NCBI GenBank assembly: GCA_036784855.1
Contig: JAZDSV010000022.1
Span: 171,001 to 235,000 of the forward strand
Origin: Aphelidium insulamus
Lineage: Eukaryota > Aphelidiomycota > Aphelidea > Aphelidiaceae
Length of the DNA: 64,000 bases
Reading direction: 5' to 3'
Part shown: positions 1-12,224 of the stretch, one piece after another
Layout of the letters: each line of letters starts with the position of its first letter
Numbering within the stretch: position 1 is the stretch's first letter
Notes under the pieces: model-generated
What the model was told of the DNA's origin: nothing
Seen by the model: only the letters and a program-made list of their open reading frames with translations
Database searches by the model: none
Program-made: the position numbers and the translations under genes

Positions 1-3000
1 GGGGAAGTGGACACGCACAGTGATGTCACCACCACCACAGCTGCCAGCACGCACAGCACCAGCCACTTTCAGCGCGCGTTCAACATCCAGCAGTTCACGG
101 GCCGTCACAGTGTTGGGACACTGTCTGCGGCAACGTTTGGCGGTAAGACCAGTGCTGTGGTGTTCTTATCAGTGCACCCACTGACATGCACGCGTGACTC
201 GGCAGTGGTGGAGCTGATGGTGTTGCTGCTGTGCGATGACGCCATCCGGCTCAAGGCCGCGTGGACCAATGTCGCGCTGGATCTGACAGCGCACCAAGCT
301 GGCAGCAGCGCCACATCTGCATCAGCTGTAGCAGCAGGGAGAAGCAGCACTGAGCAGGACAGAGAGGCGCGCCCCGCGAGAAAGGTAGCAGAGACGGCGG
401 CGCGTATTCGCAGTCTGGAAGAACAGCTGGACCACGCCAGCAGCCTGCTCAGCGGCTCTCTGTGGCGCCACGGCTTAATGGACAAGGGTGCGTGAGAGTA
501 TGTATAGCTAGTGCTGTGTCGGTGTCTGTGTCTGTGTCTCTGCACACTGCATTACTGTCTTGTGGTTTTATAAGTTGCGCATGGCTGTGCTGCATCTTGG
601 ACTGTGGCCTGTATTACTCTGACTGTTGGTGTCGGCTTACTGCAAGTTACTACTTACTACTTACTGCCTGTCTGTCTACTTTGCTACAGCGGTATGTTAT
701 ATATATATATATGTACGTACTAAAACGGTGTGGCAGTGACCGGCGGCGATAGGCTGGCCGTTGGAGAGCCGCTCAATTGGCGCACGGTGCGCTTTACCCG
801 CGTCCGCGCTGAACTACTGCACGCCATGGAGCAGTGCGGCGCGCGGAGAAGCATGCTGGAGACACACCATCCACCGCACCGCACAGTCAACGAGTCTATT
901 CTCAATAGGTTCACGCAGCTGCGACAATATAGTTCGGCGTTGGGACAGCGACCGCCAGCACGAGTGGGCCTACACGACGGGTCACCGGTGCAGCGTCATC
1001 TGCTGGCCGACACTGACGGTGACAATACTGTGGGAACGATCAGCGTAGACACTGGCAGGTCGTCGAGTGCATTGCGCGCACCACTCACTGGACAAGATAT
1101 CCCGCTATCAGCTCTGCTGCCACCAATGTCACCCGCAAGTGGCGATTCTGCCGGCGGTGATTCCATGTCCCTCACCAGTCCGCTGTACCACAAGTCATTT
1201 CGTTTCGAAGATCTTGTCGCACACGGGCAATCACTTCGACCGGCGGCATCTGCAGACATTAATGGGGGCAATCTCGGCAGTAGTTCAAGTGGACGCGCAA
1301 CTCTTGCTCGCAGTTGATATGACACTCAATACATTGCATTGCATACACTACATATAACTGTATATACATATTATACATATGTATCTTGCTTTGTAGCCTC
1401 CAGTGGAGCAACCAGTTTCGGCGGTGGTTGCCATGACGCCGAGAGATATCGGCGTGAACAGTGGGGCTGCCGGATTCCACCATCACTTACTTCCTGCCTC
1501 AATTCCATCCTGCGATGAAGGAAGCCGCGGCCACAGTGGATGGAGCCATGCCCGGGTGGGTGCTGTTTGATGACGCGTCCGGTGGCACACCCGTGGTCAA
1601 GAGTGGTGCGTCGAATGGCGATTCGTCACTGTCCACTTCAATGAATCGATCGTCGCTCTCGACGCCGTCTGTGCAACAGCAACAGCAACTCTCGGCATCC
1701 ATGCCGAACCAAGTCCGTGACGGCAACATGTTTAGTCTGGCTGTGGCGGTGGAAGTTGCGGACAGACTGGCGGTATTTGCTCCGAGACGGCAGGTTAGTG
1801 CTGATTATTACAGCGCTGTGATGATGACTGACTGACACGCACACACTGCGCAGCGGGTGAGCAGTACACCGTGGACATGTCTATCTATCTATTGTCTGAA
1901 GTGTAATATGCGCGTTAGATGTCGGAGCCGGTACAGATGACCGTTGCCGAAACCGTGTCTAGTTCTGGCGGTGTCACTGATGGGTCGGCACCGTATGGCT
2001 CCAACTCGGCCCCGGCTACCATTGACCGGGTACGTTGTGTCGCAATTGATCTTAACGTTATATTTGTGTTAATGTGTAGCCGTGCATGTATCTACCGGCC
2101 GACCAGCTGGACAGCATGTTCTCGAACGTCGCGACACCCATGTCTGGTCTGCCCATCGACCGCGCTGATGTTGCCGACAGCTTGGAGTTGGTGGTGGCAA
2201 CGGAAGCCGTGCCAGAGAATCATGACGATCCAAATGACGCGCTGCTCACACCATCACACTACTCTTCCCTGTCCTCTGTGGAGGTACGTTATGTAATTAC
2301 TTTTAGTATATCTTACATAACGATAATAGACTAGCACCACCATTGGTGGACGCCGACAGAGTTTATCCAGAGACTCATTTGCAGAACAGCAACACCGCAA
2401 CTACTCCGTCATTGAGAGCATTGTTACCGTGCCGCCGCGGACAATGGCGGTATGGTTCCATCAATTACACAATTCATCAATGACACCCGCAGAGGCAAAT
2501 TGCTTTGATACATTCACGGCTTTTCCGGGATATAACGCGGTCTGCACTAGAGTCTATGTCGTGGACAGGTGTGGACAAATGGACAAAGGCGCCGTCTATT
2601 GCCGAGATGGTGCAAAAGTTTAATGAGGTAGGAACTATGCTCTGCTACAGCATGATCAACAAGATTAATTTGTATTAGATGACGCTATGGGTGAGCCACG
2701 AGATCTTGGAAACCACGGATGTTCGGCTGCGAGTGCAGAAATTGAGCTACTTTATTGACTTGGCCCGGGTATAAACGAAACGAGTGCTTTACATTTCTTG
2801 CCTGATAACCGTGCGTAGAACTCTCTGCTTCTCGGTGACTTTAATGGCGTCAAGTGCATAATAACAGGGTTGCAACATTCGCCTGTGCATCGTCTCGAAA
2901 AGACTTGGTCCCTGCTGTCCAAGTCCGAGATGCATTTGTTTGAAAAGTTGGCAAGTGTGGTTTCCCCCGACGACAATGCCACGCAGTATCGCAAACGGCT

Positions 3001-4555
3001 CCAGCGGGCAGCCACCCCACGAATCCCGTTCCTGGGTTATCATCTGGGCGATTTGGTGTACTTGAACGAGGCCAGAAGGTCAGAGAGCGCCAAGCTGGAG
3101 CAGAGCGACGGTGCCATCAGTCGTCAGGTCCAGGTATGCCCCCTGTTAATCGTCTTGCCTGCACCGAAATATAATGCCACAGATTGCCCTGCTTATTGAC
3201 AACCTGCTCAAGGACCAAGAGCGGTGCATCTATGAATTCGAAGACATCCCATCCATTCAGATGCTGTTTGCGCACGAAAAGTTCATTGTCGAGTTGCAAA
3301 ACTTTGTCGAGGACCGGCAATATGCGCGATCGTATCAGCTGGAACCACGGCAGCAGCAACAACAGCAGCAGCAAAATGGCAACTCTGCTAGTCGCATCAG
3401 CACGGCCCGCACCTCACCGTCGCCATCACTTTCATCACCTACGACCGCCGAGAACATGGACTTGATGTCGTTGAGCGTGGACCAATTCCATACATCGTTA
3501 AGCATCGCGGACACCATCAACGACAATGTCACTGGGGGCAGCCAAAGCAGCAGCAGGCAACAATCTCGTGCCGAGTCTCCCAGCGAGCACAATCAAGCCG
3601 CCACTCTGGCCGTCGCGCAGTTGGAACAGACTTCAGCACCCAACACCACTACCACCACAACAAAGTCCAGCTGGATGCCGCGAGGTGGAAGCGGCAGCTC
3701 CTCGTTCGGCCGCAAGAAGGGAATCAACTTGTTGAGCAGTACACAAGATGTGATCGAGGAGGACAAGCGCGACAACAACGACCCCAGTTCCTCCTCCTTC
3801 AGCCAGGAGGAGATGAAGGCGGCACTGAGTGGCAGCGGCGGAAGTTTTGGTCGCAAGAAGGGTGGCGATGTTACCAGGGAGGCTGCGCAGCGGCTACGGC
3901 ACAGCTACGGCATCAGCACCACAGCAATTGCAAATAGTGGCAGTGGCAGTGGCATCGCGGTGCGACCCGAGTGGTCCGAATTCTTCTCGGACGCCCTAGT
4001 GATCAAGGAAGCGCTGTTGCAGCACAAGGTCAAGGCGCGCAGTGGCGGGGCGATGCCTGCGCCGAAAAAGTCCAGCTGGGAACCAATGTGGTTCCGACTG
4101 TTTCCTACGGCCCTGGTTGGCTATCAGAAGAAGGCCCACTCACTCAAGGGCGACAGTCACGGCGGAAGTCAGGCACTGGTACGATACTTTTTTTAGATGA
4201 AGTGGAGTTTATACTGATATTGTGGCAGCAACCGGATGTGATATACCGATTGAAGGCCGAGTGCGAGGTAGAGGTGGCATCAGAGTATCGAAAACGGCAG
4301 CATGTCATAAGACTGCGGCCCGAGCCTGCTGATGTGATTCTACTGCAAGCACTCTCAGAGGCCGACATGTACGAGTGGATTGCCACACTGCAAAAGTGTA
4401 AGTGTTTCTATTCATCATGTCATGTCAATAGCTAAAGAACGCAAATGTAGGTGTGCGGAAAACAAGGTCAGATACTTTGCATGACAAGCTCCAATAGATT
4501 GCATATCAAAATACGACCGGCTCGTGTGTCGCTGTTAGTACTGGAAAGTCTGTAA
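1..4555 (+). CDS. RasGEF (CDC25-type) exchange factor with C-terminal PH domain, 5' end outside window
   Basis: Multi-exon gene entering from the left edge; the first exon is open from base 1, so the true start lies upstream. The catalytic part spans roughly 2500-3330: it carries the RasGEF hallmarks W-V-S-H-E-I-L, then H-R-L-E-K-T-W-S-L-L-S, then R-I-P-F-L-G-Y-H-L-G-D-L. Introns sit at 488-736 (249 bp) and about 2769-2819. After the GEF domain comes a disordered stretch with a poly-Q tract (about 3350-3375), two S-F-G-R-K-K-G motifs and Ser/Thr-rich sequence, then a PH-like domain (about 4060-4400) with W-F-R-L-F near its start and M-Y-E-W-I at its C-terminal helix. GEF followed by PH resembles RalGPS-type Ral exchange factors, but the long Ser-rich N-terminal region (exon 2 from 737 and exons around 1400-2340) is not part of that family. 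The exon borders between 1290 and 2640 are uncertain. Known role of the family: GDP-GTP exchange on Ras/Ral/Rap GTPases at membranes. Which GTPase is used is not visible. Confidence 0.8.
3350..3375 (+). repeat. CAG/CAA poly-glutamine tract
   Basis: Run of CAG and CAA codons inside the RasGEF-PH gene, giving about eight glutamines between the GEF and PH parts. Mixed CAG/CAA codons suggest a stable coding tract rather than a fresh microsatellite expansion. Confidence 0.85.
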
Positions 4556-4603
4556 AGATATCACATTGATTATAATAGCACCTTGCCTGTGATGCACTTG
4601 AAC

Positions 4604-4609
4604 AATAAA
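4604..4609 (+). promoter_or_regulatory. Polyadenylation signal AATAAA
   Basis: Canonical AATAAA about 50 bp after the stop of the RasGEF-PH gene. A further AATAAA-like site follows about 30 bp on. The next gene starts at 4831. Confidence 0.6.
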
Positions 4610-4830
4610 ATACACCAAATATGCTGTACCTGTAAGAAAATAAACGAGTAGTGCAATAACTCGGGTAGTACTAAGAGAATTGCATCACTGTAACTAACTC
4701 CATAAGACGCACAGTGAGCAATAGTACACTACGCAATACACAGAGATGCCAAGGGCAAACAGCACATGGAGATCACACGCGCTGATAAGGAAGCGTTCGA
4801 TCAGCGCGCACAATTTAAGGCGCCGCCAAA

Positions 4831-7054
4831 ATGACGTTGACGACGACTGCGACGCTGCTGCTGGCCGCCACGCTCGCCTGCCAGCTGTCCCAGGCGTTCT
4901 ACCTGCCCGGTGTGGCACCGGTCCACTACCCTGCCAACGCCTCGGTGAAGCTGGATGTGAACACGCTGCGGTCCGACGACTCGGAGCTGCCGTACGACTA
5001 CTACGACTCTCGTCTGCATTTCTGCCCGCCGCCCACCGAGGAGCCGGTGGCACAGGGGGAGAACTTGGGTGCCATCCTACTCGGTGACCGCATCTACAAC
5101 TCTGCATTTGAGGTACATGGGAGCTGGCCATCAGTGGACATTTAAGGACTGACGACGGCATGGACAGCTGTTTATGCGCGTGAACGAGTCGTGCAAGCTG
5201 CTGTGCGACACTGCAATTCCCGCCGACGATGCCAAGTTCATGCAGCGTCTTATTGCAGACGAGTACCGTATCAATTGGTATGTAACTGTTTGTGAGTTAA
5301 CTTGTAGTTGACTTGTACTGCAGGGAGATTGACAATCTGCCCGTGGGCACTGTGGAAGTGGACCAGTTAACGGGCGATGTGTTTCATCAGATGGGATTTC
5401 CTCTCGCTGACATGGTAAGATGTGCCTTGTGTAGCAGGTGTGAGTAATATCTCACTGTGCGCAGGACGGAAACCTTAACAATCACTATGAGATCCAAATT
5501 CAATACCATGACAACGGCGACAACACTAATGCCGTGGTTGGTATCGTTGTGGTCCCGTTCAGGTATGCTTGAAGTCTTGCTCTTTTGTTTATTACTCATC
5601 CCGCCTCTAGTTTGAAGTCGCAACATGTGGGCTCGGGGCTGTCTTGCATGGCGTCAGAGGAGCGACTGAAAGTGGACGGGGAGACAAAGGTTACCTACAC
5701 TTACAGCGTGGTGTGGTTGCCATCAGATGTGCCGTGGAGTACTCGTTGGGATCTCTTTCTCAAAGTGTTTGATCCCAGCATTCACTGGTTCAAGTAGGTA
5801 TTATTGCATATTCAGCGTCGTGCTTAATCTTATGTTTAGCTTGATCAATTCAATTGTGATCTCGTTCTTCCTGACCACCATGGTGGCAATGATTTTGCTG
5901 CGTGCGTTGCACAAGGACATTGCCCGGTACAATGATTTGGAGTCAGGTGATGATGCTGCCGATGAAACCGGCTGGAAGTTGGTACATGGCGACGTGTTTC
6001 GCCCGCCGCAGCACTACATGATGCTGTCCGTACTTCTCGGCAGTGGATGTCAGATGCTGTTGATGTCATTTGTGATCCTGCTGTTGGCGGCGCTCGGATT
6101 GTTGGCGCCGGCTTACCGCGGCTCGCTAATGACTTACACGCTGATGATCTATGTCGCCTGCTCGTACTTTGCCGGGTACATGTCGGCCCGGTTCTATAAG
6201 ATGTTTGGCGGTGAGAATTGGAAAAAGAATGTATTGCTGACCGCATTTGTGGTCCCGGGGTCAGTTGCTTGACGTCTCATGCATGTGCTAATGCTCTCTG
6301 TAGAACCGTCTTTTTCGTGTTCATCATTCTCAATTTTGTGCTCATTTCTGCCAAATCTTCTGCGGCGGTACCATTCGGCACGTTGGTCGCACTCATCTTT
6401 CTTTGGTTTCTGGTGTCGGTGCCGCTGTGCTTTGTGGGCGCCTACAGCGGCCTGAAGAAACCACGAATCGAGAGCCCGGTGCGCACAAACCAGATCCCGC
6501 GACAAATTCCCCAGCAGCCGTTCCACCTGCGACCACTTCCCTCCATACTGACGGCCGGTGTATTGCCATTCGGAGCCATCTTTATCGAGGTGTACTTTAT
6601 CATGAACAGCATCTGGGGCCATCAAGTGTACTACGTGTTTGGCTTTCTGATCTTTGTCGCGGCCATTCTGTTCCTGACGTGCGCCGAGGTGACGATCCTG
6701 ATGACATACTTTCAGCTGTGCTCGGAAGATTATAATTGGTGGTGGCGCTCTTTTGCGACTGCTGGCTCGTGTGCCATCTATGTGTTTCTCTCGTCCATCA
6801 TCTACTACGCCTCGGTGAACGTTGACGGGTTTGCGTCCGGATTCTTGTACTTTGGCTGGTCGCTGGTGATGTGCTTCCTGCTCTTCCTCACCACAGGTAA
6901 GCGGAATGTAGTTGTATTAATTTATTGCGTAGAACTTGCTAGTTGTCTGCAGTGGACATTACATTATATATGTTGATAAATTATAGGATTCGTGGGATTC
7001 TATGCGTGCTTCACGTTTGTGCACAAAATCTACGGCTCCATCAAGACTGACTAG
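4831..7054 (+). CDS. Transmembrane 9 superfamily protein (nonaspanin, EMP70 family)
   Basis: Eight exons: 4831-5112, 5168-5277, 5324-5414, 5465-5562, 5611-5793, 5840-6259, 6304-6896, 6987-7054, giving 614 residues, the usual nonaspanin size. The N-terminus is a signal peptide followed by F-Y-L-P-G-V-A-P-V, the mature-end signature of the family; then L-P-Y-D-Y-Y, N-L-G and L-L-G-D-R-I, and N-E-S-C-K-L-L-C in the lumenal domain. The first membrane segment follows I-H-W-F and ends at the conserved R-A-L-H-K-D-I-A-R-Y-N; the C-terminal half has eight further hydrophobic segments. The last residues K-I-Y-G-S-I-K-T-D match the K-x-D/E tail used for Golgi retention in this family. Family role: multispanning Golgi/endosomal protein thought to help sort membrane proteins. 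The ATG at 4831 is chosen because it directly precedes the signal peptide and has A at -3. Confidence 0.95.
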
Positions 7055-7073
7055 TGTCGCCGATCTGTGGGAC

Positions 7074-7079
7074 AATAAA
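7074..7079 (+). promoter_or_regulatory. Polyadenylation signal AATAAA
   Basis: AATAAA 20 bp after the TM9SF stop codon. It sits between this gene and the convergent cold-shock-domain gene ending at 7213. Confidence 0.55.
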
Positions 7080-7212
7080 TATATCACGGGCATATCGTCA
7101 CGCAATGTGTTGATATTTTGCGCATCCAACTATATTATTGTACGCTTACGGTGTTGTTCTGCTGGCGGACAGACGCTTTGTTGTTGCGGTTGTTTTTTTT
7201 GTTTTTCCATGT

Positions 7213-8468
7213 TCATTGATGAACTGGCGGCTCTTCATCTGTTGGCGGTGAGATCCGTGAATCGCTCTCGATGTCACCAGAAGTGGCGGCGGAAGAGGCA
7301 GTGTCGGGATTGCTGGGGCGTCTGGCGTCTATTTGGGAGTGTGGGTTGGAGTGAGAGGGCTGGGACGGCGTAGTTGACGTGTCGGTGACGTTGGGGTAGT
7401 AGAATGTCTGGCCAGCGCCATACACCGGATAGTACTCGCCAGTGGAAGGATCCATCATTGCCGGTGTGTAGTAGTTGGGCGCTGCATACTGGCCTCTGGC
7501 GACGGAATTGTAGTCTGCAGTTGAGAGAGCTATGAGAAAGTCGGGTGCCAGCGACATTCACATACCGTAGCCATCAAAGCCGCCTTTTTGCATCATTGGC
7601 TGCCGGTATGGTGGGAGTCCAAACTGTTTCCTGTTCAGTACATGTATATCAGTGATAAGTTCTTTATAGCGGTCAACGTGTGTACCGCTCAGCCTTCCAG
7701 CTGTAGTTCCAGTCGCCGAGGACAGGTGCGCCGTCCGGGCCAGACACGGCAGATGCCATTAGGCCCTTGGCCCCGTTGACCAGATCAAACTCTACCTGCA
7801 AAGGCGTTAAACAAGCTGTATGAGGCGGGCCATTAAAGTTCTGACCGTTGCCATACCTCTTCACCTTCGGCCAGACTATCATAATGATGACGATGTCAGA
7901 GAGGCAAACAAAATGCAGACATAGCAACTGAGACACACCTCCTGAATGAGCCGCCAGTAGTAATTGCGGTGTGGTGGACAAAAACTAAATTCACAATTCA
8001 AGAGTGAGCGAGGGCCACCCGCATAACGTCAATACACTACGCACTCTCATTGCGACCATTTAAATTAATTATGGATGGGTCGTGCGGGATAATGAAGCCA
8101 TATCCCTTTTGACTGTTGAAAAACTTTACGCGGCCAGAGCAGCGCGTGCCGATGGCAGATGATGTTGATGTTGTTTCGTTGCGCTTCAGTTCCGGGCTGG
8201 ATTCAGCCAGGGCGGCAGCGGGTGTGGCGACTTTGGCGTAGGATTTAGTAGTAGCCGCCGACGTTGAGTTGTCGCTGCTCTGGCCACTGCCATTACGGCC
8301 ACCAGACGACATGGACAGGCCGGCCATGGATTTAGCGGCTGCGTCCACGTTTGAGCTGTCACTTGAACGCAGCGCTTCATGCTCCGTGATGTCACCAGGC
8401 TGATTGCTGGCTGATTGCTGGCCAGCCGGAGCCGTTGTGCTCGGTACCGACGATTCGGTGGATGACAT
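7213..8468 (-). CDS. Cold-shock-domain (Y-box-like) nucleic-acid-binding protein
   Basis: Six exons on the minus strand: 8045-8468, 7939-7984, 7857-7875, 7795 down to 7686, 7566-7630 and 7213-7514, giving 321 residues. Residues 1-120 are Ser/Thr/Ala-rich and look disordered. The cold-shock domain follows, with R-V-K-F-F-N-S-Q-K-G-Y-G-F-I (RNP1 region), then F-V-H-H-T-A-I (RNP2), then E-G-E-E-V-E-F-D-L. A tail rich in Tyr, Pro, Gly and Ser follows (P-N-Y-Y-T-P, Y-Y-P-V-Y-G), ending in an acidic Ser/Pro stretch. Both RNP motifs are intact, so RNA or single-stranded DNA binding is expected. A 19-nt exon (7857-7875) encodes the S-L-A-E-G-E-E loop and is needed to keep the domain continuous. The start is taken at M-S-S-T-E-S-S; upstream in-frame sequence is not conserved-looking. 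Confidence 0.88.
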
Positions 8469-9389
8469 CACAATGATTAATTGAGTGGAGGCGATAACCG
8501 CAAAGTGGAGCCAACGGCTGGTTGAAGTCACACTGCCGTGCAGGGAACAAGTCTCGGGGTGCCCGGAGAGTGCAGAGACGGCGGAGGACCGTGCGACCGA
8601 CGTGCAACTGTCCAAAGCCCACCTGCACCTGCTTGCGCTGATAGACAGAACCCACTTCACAACTGGCTTATAGGCCACTCGACAGACGCCCGATGCACCC
8701 AAAAATGCAGCAGATGGAGCGGTAGGCGGCCGACCCGTATAGGGCTAGGGGGTGGAGGTGGAGGCGCGCGCGGCACAGGAAAAGCGGACGGTGTGTGAAA
8801 GTTCCGTTGTCCAGTTTGAAATTCTCCGTGCGCTTGGTTACGGCGCCTGGTTGGGCGGCGGTTGATTGGAGCAGTCGCCCTGCTGCGCCACATTACGTTA
8901 TCGCAGAATAACGCCGCTTTTCCATTCTGTTCACAACTCTATTTCTTTTTTATTTCTTTTTTATTTCTCTTTTTCTTTCTTTCCCATATTGATTATCTAG
9001 TTTTTTAGATTGCTGCTGTATAGTTTTCCGCTATTGCTTACGAACTGAACTCCGTATTGTAAGTAATAGTCTTGACAAATACATGTAATGTATCAGGGTC
9101 TAGTGAAGCCACTAACCTATACATGTATACAACCGTGTATACAGTCATGCGTATATACATTCTTGTATACAGCTCACGTATCGATCAGTGTGATACATCA
9201 TGAGTCATTTGCCGCCACTATTTCACTAGTATGCCAACATGCTTTATGGCACTGGCTGGGCGACAGTAACTTATTTACATGCTTGTCCATGGATACAATC
9301 AGGTACGGTACTTCATACTTACTTCCATGTAAAATATATTGGCGCTTACATTATTGAACAATGGTTAGTGCCTAACTGTGGAAGAAAAG
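8469..9389. other. Divergent intergenic region between cold-shock gene and PEX7
   Basis: About 920 bp with no gene I can support. It holds a C/T-rich tract around 8938-8985 (CTTTTTTATTT-type repeats) and, around 9115-9185, several irregular copies of GTATACA spaced 14-18 bp apart. It should contain the promoters of both flanking divergent genes. Confidence 0.6.
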
Positions 9390-10503
9390 ATGACGGCAAC
9401 GTTCCGCACCGAAGCCTTTTCGCCATTCTCGGTAAGCTAGCGCTACTACCGCTTTCTGTGCAATGCAGCGCGTACTCCCGACTTACCATTTGTCGAGTGC
9501 AGGTCCAGTTCAACCCATTTCTGCCAGAGAGGTTTGCGTGCGCCGCCGCCTCCAACTTTGGCATAGTGGGCAACGGGCGGCTGTACATTGGCGACCGCGT
9601 CACCCCACAAAAGACCTTGCTTCTGCGATGGTACGTAGTCTCCGACATGCAATATCTCTCCCATACGATGATGATGGTCAGGTTCGACACGCAGGACGCG
9701 CTGTTTGATGTGGCGTGGAGCGAGGTGCATGAGAATCAGTTGGTGGCTGCGTCGGGCACCGGCGAGCTCAAGCTATTTGACGTGACGGTGCCGGATGCGC
9801 TGGCATCGTGGCGTGAACACCAACGTGAGGTGATGAGCGTGCAGTGGAACCCGCTGCAGCGTGACACGTTTCTCTCGGCCTCGTGGGACGGCACCGTCAA
9901 GCACGCAAGTGTTGGCTATGTGATATAGTTATTACCCTTCATCACAACTGGTGGTAGTGGGACCCTGCACTACCAGTGTCCGTGTCCACGTACGCCGAAC
10001 ATGGCGGTTGTGTGTATGAAGCTGCGTGGTCGCCACGGTCGCCTACCAATTTTGCATCGGTTGGCGCCGACCAGTTGATCAAGGTGTGGGACGTGCGGTC
10101 ACCGCGCTCAAACACCACCTGGCACGGCCATGCCAACGAGATCCTGTGCGTCGACTGGAACAAGTACGTGCCGGAGCAGTTGATCACGGGCTCTGTGGAC
10201 TGCCGGCTGTGTGTGTGGGACGTGCGGCAGACAGTGGCGCCCGTGCACGTACTCACTGGACATGAGCTGGGCGTGAGGAGGGTGCGGTGCTCGCCCCATG
10301 CCGGCAACATTGTCGTGTCGGTGGGCTACGATATGACTGTGCGGGTGTGGGACTTGTCGCGGCCAGTGCCACATGAACAGCTGGTGGCCACCCTGTCAGA
10401 TCTGCACTCGGAGTTTGTCTTTGGCGTGGACTTTAACCTGCACTGCCCGGGACAGGTGGCCACATGCAGCTGGGATGAGACTGTTAAATTTATTTCTATA
10501 TAA
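9390..10503 (+). CDS. PEX7: Peroxisomal targeting signal 2 receptor, WD40 protein
   Basis: Four exons: 9390-9431, 9503-9630, 9682-9904, 9958-10503, giving 312 residues, close to the usual PEX7 length. It consists of WD40 repeats: blades end in K-L-F-D, W-D-G-T-V-K, I-K-V-W-D, L-C-V-W-D, V-R-V-W-D and W-D-E-T-V-K. The opening S-V-Q-F-N-P-F, the L-F-D-V-A-W-S-E segment and V-S-T-Y-x-E-H are PEX7-like and separate it from general WD40 proteins. Role in the family: binds PTS2-bearing cargo such as thiolase in the cytosol and delivers it to the peroxisomal import machinery, so the organism should have peroxisomes with PTS2 import. The third intron (9905-9957) begins with GCAAGT rather than GT; only this GC donor keeps the W-D-P-A-L-P frame. 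Confidence 0.93.
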
Positions 10504-10801
10504 TATTCTGTGATGTTTTTGGTGATGCTACAAGTCCCGGTACGGACGTTTAACTTCAGTCTGGTGCATCTTGAGGGATTATTTTTGACTGCCCGATGTT
10601 CAGATTCAGAACGCCGGCACTGTGCAGCAGTATCGTTCGTTGGCGGCTACCGTCCGTCCTGCCGCTTCGCCCATCCCGTGGAGCGTGCCTATGATTCTGA
10701 TGCTGAGTGCTTTTTGGGAGTGCCGTGGGCACTGCATATTGTTTTCTTCATCTTCAAACACGGATACGAATTAATCTCAAATGGCAAAGAAGACATAATC
10801 G

Positions 10802-12200
10802 TCATTTAGTGTCGTCTAAATACGCGTCCAGTGCGCGCTGCAATCGCCCACAGTCCAGACCCCGGCCGATGAGAACGATGCGAGAGTCGCTCACAGTGGG
10901 CGCCGACAGTTCAAGTGGTTTGCACTCGTACAGCTCGCACACTGCCTGCACCACGTGCCACCGTTGATCCGTGCCGAATAGCAGCGCCTTGAGTCGAATA
11001 ACTTGCAGAGTGGAATTATTGCCATCGCCGTCCACGGCCGCCCACAGAATGGACTGCAGCCACTCCTCGAATCGGGGCACGTCCACGGGTGCAGAGAGTG
11101 GTCGGCTCAGCGTCACGGTCGTTATGCTCTGTATTGAACACTAGTTAGATCTCGTCACATAGAGGCAGAGAACTGCCACCTTGCCTGGTCAGAGTTGTGC
11201 TTGGCTGATAGGAGCGCTGCTTGCTTGGTGTGGCCAACGGCAATTGCATCGGCAGCGGCGGTGTCATAGGCGCCGATACCGAGCAAGAATGACAAGTCGG
11301 CCACCACGCCCATCTCGCTCTGCTTAATGGGCGCCACCTGGTTCATAGAGGCAATGGTGGCCACCAACCCGTCTATCTCTGCCTGACTGTCCACCAAGTC
11401 CACCTTGTTCAGCAGAATGCGGTCAGCCGCCGCTATCTATGCCAAGAATGTATAAAAAAACTATGCACCTACACGTATATACCCATCAATATCACTTGCC
11501 TGGGTAAAGAACTCATTGCCTGGACCATCCTTGGACTGGTGGAGCAGCTGCCGCGCGCCAAACTTTGCATCCACCACCGTGACAATGCCGTCCAGACACA
11601 GGTCGGCCTGCAACGCGTCATCCAGCCAGAACATGCTGGCAATGGGCGCCGGGTCCGCCAGCCCCGTGGTCTCCAGCAGGATGTAGTCGAAGCGACAGTT
11701 GCGCCGCCGCATCAGATTCTCAATGGCCTTGACGCCAGAGTCCTTGACGGAGCAGCAGAGACAGCCGTTACGCAGTTCCAGCCAGTCAGACACGGGCACG
11801 CTGGCCCCGGCGGCATTACTGGCCAGTGAAGATCGCTCAATGTCCATGGACTCGCCAAACTCATTGCTGGCCAACGTGAGTACTCATATGTATGCAGATG
11901 AATGTGTACAATGTATTCATGCAGAGGTACTGACCGCCATACGTATATACTCACAGAGAGAAATGTCACTTACAGGATGACGGCGATCTTGTAGCCATGC
12001 TGCGCGCTCAACACGTAATTGAGCAGCGTGGTTTTGCCGGCACCCAAATAACCCGTGATGATAGTGACGGGGACCCGGGCGGTACGCTCAGTGTACTCCT
12101 GTTCCGCATCACCGGGGACTGCAGGACCGTCACAGGGCACCGATGGCGTCGAGGCAGAGAATTCTGCGTCCACAAGCACCGGGCAATCATCATCGTTCAT
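10802..12200 (-). CDS. ZNG1: CobW/P47K-family zinc-regulated GTPase metallochaperone (CBWD/ZNG1-like)
   Basis: Four exons on the minus strand: 11974-12200, 11500-11866, 11185-11436, 10802-11128, giving 390 residues. The G-domain has Walker [10 protein letters not shown], the metal-binding motif C-L-C-C (in R-N-G-C-L-C-C-S), E-T-T-G-L-A-D-P, and the guanine motif N-K-V-D. The C-terminal half (from about residue 280) is the CobW C-terminal domain. Near the start D-D-D-C-P-V-L-V resembles the C-P-E-L-V-P motif by which animal and yeast ZNG1 docks on methionine aminopeptidase 1 to deliver zinc, which supports the ZNG1 assignment over other CobW proteins. Introns 2 (11437-11499) and 3 (11129-11184) both need GC donors (GCAAGT and GCAAGG) to stay in frame. 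The start codon lies only 24 bp from that of the divergent gene at 12225. Confidence 0.9.
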
Positions 12201-12224
12201 TTTGCACGTTTAAAACGGTTACAA
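12201..12224. promoter_or_regulatory. 24-bp gap between two divergent start codons
   Basis: The ATG of the ZNG1-like gene (minus, 12200) and that of the secreted protein (plus, 12225) are separated by only 24 bp. Each transcript must therefore begin inside, or overlap, the coding sequence of the other, unless one start codon is wrongly chosen. Confidence 0.5.

Noticed and set aside
10510-10809. Open frame of about 99 codons between PEX7 and the ZNG1-like gene
   Set aside because: It lies in the 3' region shared by two convergent genes, has no recognisable motif or good start context, and the composition is that of UTR sequence.
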